DNA of 42,666 nucleotides, from positions 1 to 42,666 of the forward strand of contig JBAZHL010000002.1 in NCBI GenBank assembly GCA_041652335.1. Direction: 5' to 3'. Both the position numbers and the translations under genes were made by a program. This DNA is from 2-01-FULL-49-10 sp041652335 (GTDB taxonomy: Bacteria > Patescibacteriota > Kazan-3B-28 > UBA10110). Under the pieces are notes generated by a model. It saw nothing but the letters and a program-made list of their open reading frames with translations, made no database searches and was not told where the DNA came from. Shown in pieces: positions 9,292 to 13,976 of this stretch (positions within the stretch are counted from its first letter, which is position 1; the number at the start of each line of letters is the position of its first letter).

Positions 9292-9384
9292 GGTGAGGTA
9301 CCCAAGTGGCTGAAGGGGCTGGTTTGCTAAACCGGTAGAGGGGAGAAATCCCCTGCGAGGGTTCGAATCCCTCCCTCACCGCCA
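9292..9384 (+). tRNA. tRNA-Ser(GCU)
   Basis: Acceptor stem GGTGAGG (9292-9298) pairs with CCTCACC (9374-9380), followed by discriminator G and an encoded CCA (9382-9384). The anticodon stem 9319-9323/9331-9335 encloses a 7-nt loop with GCT at 9326-9328. A long variable arm is present, as expected for serine tRNA. The 3' tail is duplicated at 9488-9509. Confidence 0.95.
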
Positions 9385-9509
9385 CGGTTTGGCGATCTTG
9401 CTTTGGCGAGATGGGCAGACCGTTGGTGAAGACGGACAGAGGGATGAGAGGTTTATACCCGACTTATAGAATATATATGGAAGGGTAAATCCCTCCCTCA
9501 CCGCCACGG
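9366..9509 (+). repeat. tRNA-Ser 3'-tail duplication enclosing a structured mini-element
   Basis: The 22-nt end of tRNA-Ser(GCU), from the T arm through CCA plus three bases (9366-9387), recurs exactly at 9488-9509, 122 nt further on. The interval has no ORF. It contains a two-tier hairpin at 9385-9422 (outer 7 bp, inner 7 bp with a TTTG loop). It also contains a core at 9443-9492 related to 22401-22470, which has an internal inverted pair (GGTTTATACCC at 9450-9460, GGGTAAATCC at 9483-9492). The second copy runs directly into tRNA-Ser(UGA), sharing its first two bases. The arrangement resembles attL/attR around a tiny integrated element; that reading is inference. Confidence 0.8.
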
Positions 9510-9597
9510 AGGCGTGGCCGAGTGGTTTATGGCGCTGGTCTTGAAAACCAGTTGGGATGCAAGTCCCTCACAGGTTCGAACCCTGTCGCCTCCGCCA
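9508..9597 (+). tRNA. tRNA-Ser(UGA)
   Basis: Acceptor GGAGGCG (9508-9514) pairs with CGCCTCC (9587-9593), then G and encoded CCA (9595-9597). Anticodon TGA at 9542-9544 sits in a 7-nt loop closed by CTGGT/ACCAG. It has the long variable arm of a serine tRNA. Its first two bases are also the last bases of the tail repeat of the preceding tRNA-Ser. Just downstream, 9610-9625 resembles its own T-arm region 9573-9587 with one substitution and one insertion. Confidence 0.95.
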
Positions 9598-9675
9598 ATT
9601 AATAATGTAGGTTCGATCCGCTGTCTGGCGGACTACTATCACAGATAATAGTTAGAGCATTTAATATCTATAGCC

Positions 9676-10164
9676 ATGGAAGAGGAAGTTAAAAAACCGA
9701 TTGAGATAGAGCCGATCGAATGGGAGGCGGAAAGTTTTGAGATCCATCGGCGAGGTTTGAGCTGGTATTTGATTATGGCAGCTGTGTTGGTGTTGGTGTT
9801 GATTTTTGCTATTTATACTCATCGCTGGTTACTGTCTGGGGTAGTGATAATGGTGGGGGTAGCATTATATTTATCCGGCAGGATGTCACCGGAGAAAGTT
9901 AATTGCCGAATAGATGGCCAGGGGTTAACGATAAGTGACAAGATGTTTACGTACGGTCAGATCAAAAGTTTCTGGATCTCCCAAACGGCGGGGGTCGCCA
10001 AGCTTAATGTAATTTCTACTCAGAGATTTATGCCAGTAACCTCTCTGATGTTACCGCAGGGTCTGGAAGAAAAGGTGCGAAAGGCGCTCAGCTCCAGGTT
10101 GCCTGAGTCGCCCAATCAAAAAGAAGATTGGATTGACAGGATCAATCGCATCCTGCGAATATAG
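9676..10164 (+). CDS. Small two-pass membrane protein of unknown function
   Basis: 162 residues. An acidic N-terminus (MEEEVKKPIEIEPIEWEAE) is followed by two closely spaced membrane segments (about 30-47 and 50-67), then a soluble C-terminal domain of about 90 residues with alternating strands and a final helix. The layout resembles small PH-like membrane proteins found in many bacteria, but I see no diagnostic motif and leave the function open. It lies between tRNA-Ser(UGA) and tRNA-Arg(ACG); the tRNA follows 7 nt after the stop, so they may be on one transcript. Confidence 0.75.
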   Translation: MEEEVKKPIEIEPIEWEAESFEIHRRGLSWYLIMAAVLVLVLIFAIYTHRWLLSGVVIMVGVALYLSGRMSPEKVNCRIDGQGLTISDKMFTYGQIKSFWISQTAGVAKLNVISTQRFMPVTSLMLPQGLEEKVRKALSSRLPESPNQKEDWIDRINRILRI

Positions 10165-10171
10165 GTCTTAT

Positions 10172-10248
10172 GCGCCCGTAGCTCAGGGGATCAGAGCGAT
10201 CGGCTACGGACCGATAGGTCGGGGGTTCGAATCCCTCCGGGCGCACCA
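10172..10248 (+). tRNA. tRNA-Arg(ACG)
   Basis: Acceptor GCGCCCG (10172-10178) pairs with CGGGCGC (10238-10244), with A and encoded CCA (10246-10248). Anticodon stem ATCGG/CCGAT (10199-10203/10211-10215) and anticodon ACG at 10206-10208. The T arm GGGGGTTCGAATCCCTC is canonical. It begins 7 nt after the preceding CDS and has a terminator at 10257-10286. Confidence 0.95.
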
Positions 10249-10432
10249 AAAACTAACACTTATCTTTTGATGAGTGGTGGTTTTTTATTGAGCCAAGAAG
10301 GGATTCGAACCCAGTGAAAGGGGTCGGGGAAACGGGAGTTTCCCCGTAGTGGAAGAATCGAAACCGCAAGGTGTCGAGGAGGGGTGAGGCAGCCCGAACC
10401 CCGACGGGTTCCATATCCCTCCGGGCGCACCA
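10231..10432 (+). repeat. tRNA-Arg 3'-tail duplication with intervening structured DNA
   Basis: The last 18 nt of tRNA-Arg(ACG), 10231-10248, recur exactly at 10415-10432, 184 nt downstream. Immediately before the second copy is a degenerate T arm (GGGTTCCATATCCC against GGGTTCGAATCCC). The interval contains the tRNA terminator, a T-arm-like sequence in reverse orientation (10302-10314) and a GC-rich hairpin of eight pairs (GGGGAAAC, loop GGGA, GTTTCCCC). There is no convincing ORF. It looks like a more decayed relative of the Ser and Ala cases, but lacks their shared core. Confidence 0.7.
10257..10286 (+). terminator. Intrinsic terminator after tRNA-Arg
   Basis: Stem CACTTATC (10257-10264) with GATGAGTG (10269-10276), eight pairs including one G-T, loop TTTT, then GTGG and six T (10281-10286). 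Confidence 0.7.
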
Positions 10433-10436
10433 CGTC

Positions 10437-10558
10437 AGAACAACTACGCTCCTCGCGAACCGATGGAATCGGTTCGCTTGTGGTCCGCTTAGTTGTTCTT
10501 CCTTTCCAAATCATGAACGCCTCGAGGTTTGCACCTCGGGGCTATTGCATGATTTGGA
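10437..10558. repeat. Two tandem two-tier palindromic elements
   Basis: Element A (10437-10499): outer stem AGAACAACTA/TAGTTGTTCT, ten perfect pairs, enclosing an inner ten-pair hairpin GCGAACCGAT/ATCGGTTCGC with a GGA loop (10455-10477). Element B (10505-10558): outer stem TCCAAATCATG/CATGATTTGGA, eleven perfect pairs, enclosing a nine-pair inner hairpin (10520-10541, loop TTGC). Both fold as a long stem, internal loop, then a second stem, though their sequences differ. They begin 4 nt after the duplicated tRNA-Arg tail and end 23 nt before the terminator at 10582. Whether they act as RNA or as single-stranded DNA recombination substrates is unknown. Confidence 0.7.
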
Positions 10559-10581
10559 CTAAAAGCACCAACTGACGAAAC

Positions 10582-10607
10582 AAAAATCCCCCGGCTGGGG
10601 GATTTTT
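10582..10607. terminator. Bidirectional intrinsic terminator
   Basis: Eleven perfect pairs AAAAATCCCCC/GGGGGATTTTT around a GGCT loop, giving a T-run on both strands. It closes the minus-strand pilin gene (stop at 10636) and any plus-strand transcript from the tRNA-Arg region. Confidence 0.85.
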
Positions 10608-10635
10608 GGATTGAAACTTGAATCTGCGCCGGTAA

Positions 10636-10986
10636 TTAGGAGGTAGTGGCGCCCAAGGTGGTGATAACCAGCTGAGCGATCAACGAGGCCAAAGCGACGA
10701 TGACTAACCCAGTAACTGCGTTAATGATCATCTGCTTAGCTTTCTCAGCACCTTTTTCTCCACCGGTGATGTACATAATGCCACCGTAGATCAGATAGAC
10801 AACAGCCAAGGCGCCAGCCAATCCCAGCAACCAGTTGCCAACCTTAACGATGATGCGAATGATGTCGGTATTGGCGCCGACCTGCCCAACTGCAGGAGCC
10901 TTAACTTGAGCGAAGACGGCTGCAGCCTGTCCAACGGTAGCCACTGTGGTGATAGCTACGCTGACAGCATGTTGAACTTTTCCCAT
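10636..10986 (-). CDS. VirB2/TrbC-like type IV secretion pilin
   Basis: 116 residues. An N-terminal hydrophobic stretch ending in AVFA (about residue 26) looks like a signal peptide. Two membrane helices follow (about 52-71 and 86-108) separated by a short cationic loop with Gly (TGGEKGAEKAKQ). This two-helix hairpin is the fold of VirB2-type pilins, which polymerise into the conjugative pilus. A good Shine-Dalgarno (AAAGGGG) lies upstream, and an extended -10 (TGATACAAT) at 11027-11035 suggests it has its own promoter. It sits apart from the main secretion operon but close to a second pilin-like gene. The class is clear; which system it serves is inferred. Confidence 0.85.
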   Translation of the reverse strand: MGKVQHAVSVAITTVATVGQAAAVFAQVKAPAVGQVGANTDIIRIIVKVGNWLLGLAGALAVVYLIYGGIMYITGGEKGAEKAKQMIINAVTGLVIVALASLIAQLVITTLGATTS

Positions 10987-11026
10987 AAGTTACCCCTTTC
11001 TTAATAAAATAAATTAAAGTAATAAC

Positions 11027-11035
11027 ATTGTATCA
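11027..11035 (-). promoter_or_regulatory. Extended -10 promoter of the pilin gene
   Basis: On the minus strand TGATACAAT, a TGn-extended -10 element, about 41 nt before the ATG at 10986. No convincing -35 was seen, which extended -10 promoters can tolerate. It allows pilin expression independent of the upstream operon. Confidence 0.55.
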
Positions 11036-11058
11036 GGAAAACGGTCTATCGAGTAGTT

Positions 11059-11301
11059 TTAGGTTAATAGAGTATTGTTGACCAGAGCGATCAATAATGA
11101 AGCCACAAACATTATTACTAAGCCAACGATGGCGGCAATAATGATTTTTTTACCACTCTCAGCATTCCCTTGCATATATTGAAAACCTCCCCAGATCAGT
11201 GCCAACACTACTAAAGCTCCACCGGCAGGGAGAAGTAGGGTATTGGCCACCTGTTCGGCCACGACCCTTAAGCGATCTACGAGGTTTAAGATAGTTTCCA
11301 T
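11059..11301 (-). CDS. Second small VirB2/TrbC-like pilin-type membrane protein
   Basis: 80 residues from the ATG at 11301-11299. That ATG overlaps the stop of the solute-binding protein gene as TAATG, which decides the start: a longer upstream frame would lie inside that gene and its extra N-terminus is Arg/His-rich with no pilin character. Two membrane helices (about 22-43 and 54-77) flank the polar loop GNAESGKK, the same hairpin layout as the neighbouring pilin, but there is no evident signal peptide. Translation is probably coupled to the upstream gene. It could be a second pilin subunit or a related small holin-like membrane protein. Confidence 0.7.
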   Translation of the reverse strand: METILNLVDRLRVVAEQVANTLLLPAGGALVVLALIWGGFQYMQGNAESGKKIIIAAIVGLVIMFVASLLIALVNNTLLT

Positions 11302-12641
11302 TAGTCCTGGGCAAGTTGGTTGATGTCTCTGGCGGCAGTGTCGATGGCGGTTGAAACTGCCACTCCGTCGTGCAAGACACTGGTAACCATGCGACCGAAG
11401 ATCGCCTCTACCTCTGGGGAATTGTGGCGATACCAAGATGTACTGTTGGCGGCCTGGCTGGCTACTGGGCCGTAGTACTGCCGGTCGACATACGCGTCGT
11501 TACTTTCTTTGGTGGCCGGGACGCGTTTGCTGGCCGACGAGTATTTGCCTTGGTTCTTGATAACAAATTTGATAAAGTCCCAAGCCTCATTTGGATGCGC
11601 GCAATTCTTAGACACTGTTTCACCCCAGTAGTTGGCAACTGTTAATGGTTCGCCCTGTCGCAATTGAGGTAGGGATGTTGTCTCAAATGTCAGGTTGGGG
11701 GCAAACTTTCTAATATTAGCGACTTGGTAGGAGTAGCCAATCATCATGGCCGCTTTGCCTTCCATAAATGCTTGGACATCCATGGGGAATTTAAGTGATC
11801 CGTCGTTATTCTTGGCGTCGGTGTAGGTGTAAACTGACGAACTGGGGTTGGCAAAGTCGGTATAGAATTTTAGCGCCTCTCGCCCAGAGAAATAAGCGGG
11901 ATCCGAATTGGGAGCGGACAGATCGAAGGTGGCCTTAGTGTGATCGGTGGTAGTCATCTCGCCGCCGTACTGCATAATTAGAGCGGCCAAGATCTCGGCA
12001 AAACGAGGAATACTATCGGCGGCGGTGCCCAACGGGATAGCGGATTGTTTAATGGTGTCGCCGCTGCCGTATTTGGTGAGTTTGGGTACCAGATCGACTA
12101 CCTCCTGCCAAGTCTTGGGCGGTTGCTTGATATTTAACTCGTCAAAGATATTGGTGTTGTAAAAAAGCATTAGGTTATCCAAATAGTAGGGAATGGCGTA
12201 GATGCGGTTGGCATCCACAAAATCGTTAACCACTACCGGATAAAATGTCTCCGAGTAGGTTTGGGTGCTCATCATCTCCGCTGGCATCGGGCTGATGTGG
12301 TTTTTGTTGTATGGTAGCCAGTCGTTGTGGATCATAAACATGTCTGGTCCATTTCCGTCCGCAACCTGCTTGATCAGATCTGCCTGATAATCGTAGACGG
12401 TCTCGCCTGGTTTAAGGCTAACCTTGCGAACGACTACGGTAATGTTGGGGTGATCCTCCTGGTAGAGTTTAACGATCTCGTCCAGGGCGGTGCTCTCATC
12501 AAACAGGCGATCGTACTGTAGTACGATCGGGGTAGTTTGATCGATCACCACGTTATTGGCGGTTCGATTAAAACAACCGGCAGCTCCCAAGACTAAGATC
12601 AACATCAAAGATAATGGCAGATACGATCGGATCTTTTTCAT
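11301..12641 (-). CDS. Extracellular solute-binding lipoprotein (ABC sugar type)
   Basis: 446 residues. A lipoprotein signal (basic MKKIRSY, hydrophobic core, AAGC at 20-23) precedes a mature domain with family-1 solute-binding features: DEIVKLYQEDHPNITVVV, GPDMFMIHNDWLPYN, YAIPYYLDNLMLFYNTNIFDELNIKQPPKTWQEV and FMEGKAAMMIGYSYQV. Such proteins hand sugars or oligosaccharides to ABC permeases. No permease or ATPase gene is nearby; instead it is flanked by galU (ATGA overlap) and a pilin-like gene (TAATG overlap). It could therefore act as a surface scavenging or adhesion protein. The family assignment is firm; the ligand is unknown. Confidence 0.88.
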   Translation of the reverse strand: MKKIRSYLPLSLMLILVLGAAGCFNRTANNVVIDQTTPIVLQYDRLFDESTALDEIVKLYQEDHPNITVVVRKVSLKPGETVYDYQADLIKQVADGNGPDMFMIHNDWLPYNKNHISPMPAEMMSTQTYSETFYPVVVNDFVDANRIYAIPYYLDNLMLFYNTNIFDELNIKQPPKTWQEVVDLVPKLTKYGSGDTIKQSAIPLGTAADSIPRFAEILAALIMQYGGEMTTTDHTKATFDLSAPNSDPAYFSGREALKFYTDFANPSSSVYTYTDAKNNDGSLKFPMDVQAFMEGKAAMMIGYSYQVANIRKFAPNLTFETTSLPQLRQGEPLTVANYWGETVSKNCAHPNEAWDFIKFVIKNQGKYSSASKRVPATKESNDAYVDRQYYGPVASQAANSTSWYRHNSPEVEAIFGRMVTSVLHDGVAVSTAIDTAARDINQLAQD

Positions 12642-13498
12642 AATTTTTTAGTGAATTCTTTTAATTCTTTTTTTAGATCGGGATGATCGACACTATATGC
12701 CAACAGGGTGCGGAAGTAATTTGTGGGATCACCTGTAGTATACCATCGGCCGCTTTTAATTTGACGTACTCGTCCCGGATATTTCTTTAACATAGCGGCG
12801 ATACCGTCCGCTAACCAAATCTCACCGCCTTTACCAACTGCAGTTTTTTTAAGATAGCCGAAGATCTCTGGAGTAAGTAGGTAACGACCAAAGCTGACTA
12901 AGTTAGATTTAGTCTCCTTGGGGGATGGTTTTTCCATCAGTTTGGTAATCCAGCCTTTTGAATCAAGTTCAACCACGCCGTACTTGTGTACCTCGCTCAT
13001 AGGCATTGGCTGAACGCCTAAAATAGAGCAACCATATTGGTTGTACTCATCAATCATCTGTTGGCTAAAGGATGGTTGGCCAGGCTTGATCTTAACCAAA
13101 TCGTCGCCGAAGGCTAACACAAACGGTTCGTTACCGATGGCGCTTTCGGCGGAGATCACAGCGGCACCGTTACCATACCCGCCCCTCTGTCGAACGTAGA
13201 TAAAATTAGCTAATTTATCTATTTTTCGCAGTTCCTTTAATAAGGCTACCTTGCCCGCAGCTTCTAAATGATCCTCTACCTCATAGGCGCGATCAAAATG
13301 GTCTTCGACTGCTCGCTTTTGAGCGCTCGTGATCAATACAATGTCGGTAATGCCGGCGGCTACCATCTCCTCGACAATATATTGGATGATCGGCTTATCG
13401 ACGACTGGCAGCATCTCTTTGGGGATAGTTTTAGTGACAGGCAAAAACCTGGTTCCAAACCCAGCGATAGCAATAACCCCCTTGGTAATTTTTTTCAT
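12638..13498 (-). CDS. galU: UTP-glucose-1-phosphate uridylyltransferase
   Basis: 286 residues, normal for GalU. The nucleotide-binding start GVIAIAGFGTRFLPVTKTIPKEMLPVVDKPIIQYIVEE matches the family signature, with the catalytic lysine motif PKEMLP. Later motifs FVLAFGDDLVK and KYGVVELD also fit. It makes UDP-glucose from glucose-1-phosphate and UTP for surface glycans and wall polymers. The start overlaps the Hsp20 stop as ATGA, and its stop overlaps the solute-binding protein start as ATGA. The gene order Hsp20-GalU-binding protein-pilin is unusual, but the overlaps imply one mRNA. The nearby phosphohexomutase (17001-18359) could supply the substrate. Confidence 0.95.
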   Translation of the reverse strand: MKKITKGVIAIAGFGTRFLPVTKTIPKEMLPVVDKPIIQYIVEEMVAAGITDIVLITSAQKRAVEDHFDRAYEVEDHLEAAGKVALLKELRKIDKLANFIYVRQRGGYGNGAAVISAESAIGNEPFVLAFGDDLVKIKPGQPSFSQQMIDEYNQYGCSILGVQPMPMSEVHKYGVVELDSKGWITKLMEKPSPKETKSNLVSFGRYLLTPEIFGYLKKTAVGKGGEIWLADGIAAMLKKYPGRVRQIKSGRWYTTGDPTNYFRTLLAYSVDHPDLKKELKEFTKKL

Positions 13499-13932
13499 CG
13501 TATTTTAATTACTTTAGTTCGACTGGTTGATCTAATTATAGGTAAGGTAATGGTTAGGATCCCATCTTTGAGTGATGCTTGGATATCATCGGCGTCCACG
13601 GATAGGGGCAGATGAACCTCTCTGGCGATCGGCCCCCAGTGACACTCTTTAGTATAGTAGGTGTCCATTCGGTTGGTGGGCGGGGTGGAGCCTTTGTGAA
13701 TAAATAGGATATCTTGATTGACCGTGATGCTAACGTCTTCTGCCGTGGCTCCCACGATCGGAGCCATAATTATTAAGTTTTGGCCTCGACGCGACAGATC
13801 AATGGGTAGCTCTAATTCTTCACTGATCTCTGGCTCTTCTATTTCGGCTTCCTCTAAACTGGCCGGTAATCGGCGGTTGGTTTGACGGGTAAAGATTTGA
13901 ACAGAATTACCGATCTTCATCTGTACTACCAT
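13495..13932 (-). CDS. Hsp20 / alpha-crystallin small heat-shock protein
   Basis: 145 residues as the longest frame. The alpha-crystallin domain spans about 45-143: LIIMAPIVGATAEDVSITVNQDILFIHKG, then REVHLPLSVDADDIQASLKDGILTITLP, the classic G-I-L motif. Small heat-shock proteins hold unfolding proteins as ATP-independent oligomers. The N-terminal arm is short and acidic. The start is uncertain: the first ATG (13932) overlaps a -10 box (TATAAT, 13936-13931), so initiation at Met5 (13920, MKIGNSVQIF) is more consistent with that promoter. First gene of the galU-binding protein-pilin operon, overlapping galU by ATGA. Confidence 0.88.
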   Translation of the reverse strand: MVVQMKIGNSVQIFTRQTNRRLPASLEEAEIEEPEISEELELPIDLSRRGQNLIIMAPIVGATAEDVSITVNQDILFIHKGSTPPTNRMDTYYTKECHWGPIAREVHLPLSVDADDIQASLKDGILTITLPIIRSTSRTKVIKIR

Positions 13933-13959
13933 TATATATAAGGGGTAGCATTTTGGTAA
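13931..13959 (-). promoter_or_regulatory. Probable promoter of the hsp20-galU operon
   Basis: Minus strand: TTACCA (13959-13954), 17-nt spacer, TATAAT (13936-13931). Start would be near 13924, giving a nearly leaderless mRNA if Met5 of Hsp20 is used. No CIRCE-type operator was seen. Confidence 0.5.
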
Positions 13960-13976
13960 TTTAAGCGGATTAATCT

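Noticed and set aside
9385..9507. Group I or II intron, or retron, in the tRNA-Ser tail region
   Set aside because: The tRNA is complete upstream, the interval is only about 120 nt, and no catalytic intron core or reverse transcriptase is present.
10260..10514. Short ORFs on both strands in the tRNA-Arg downstream region
   Set aside because: They overlap strong hairpins and the copied tRNA tail, and their products are Arg/Pro/Ser-rich with no pattern of real proteins.
10437..10558. CRISPR array
   Set aside because: The repeats are inverted pairs, not regularly spaced direct repeats, and no cas genes occur in the window.
11302..11436. Longer start for the second pilin-like gene
   Set aside because: The extra 45 residues lie inside the solute-binding protein gene, are Arg/His-rich, and TAATG coupling supports the start at 11301.
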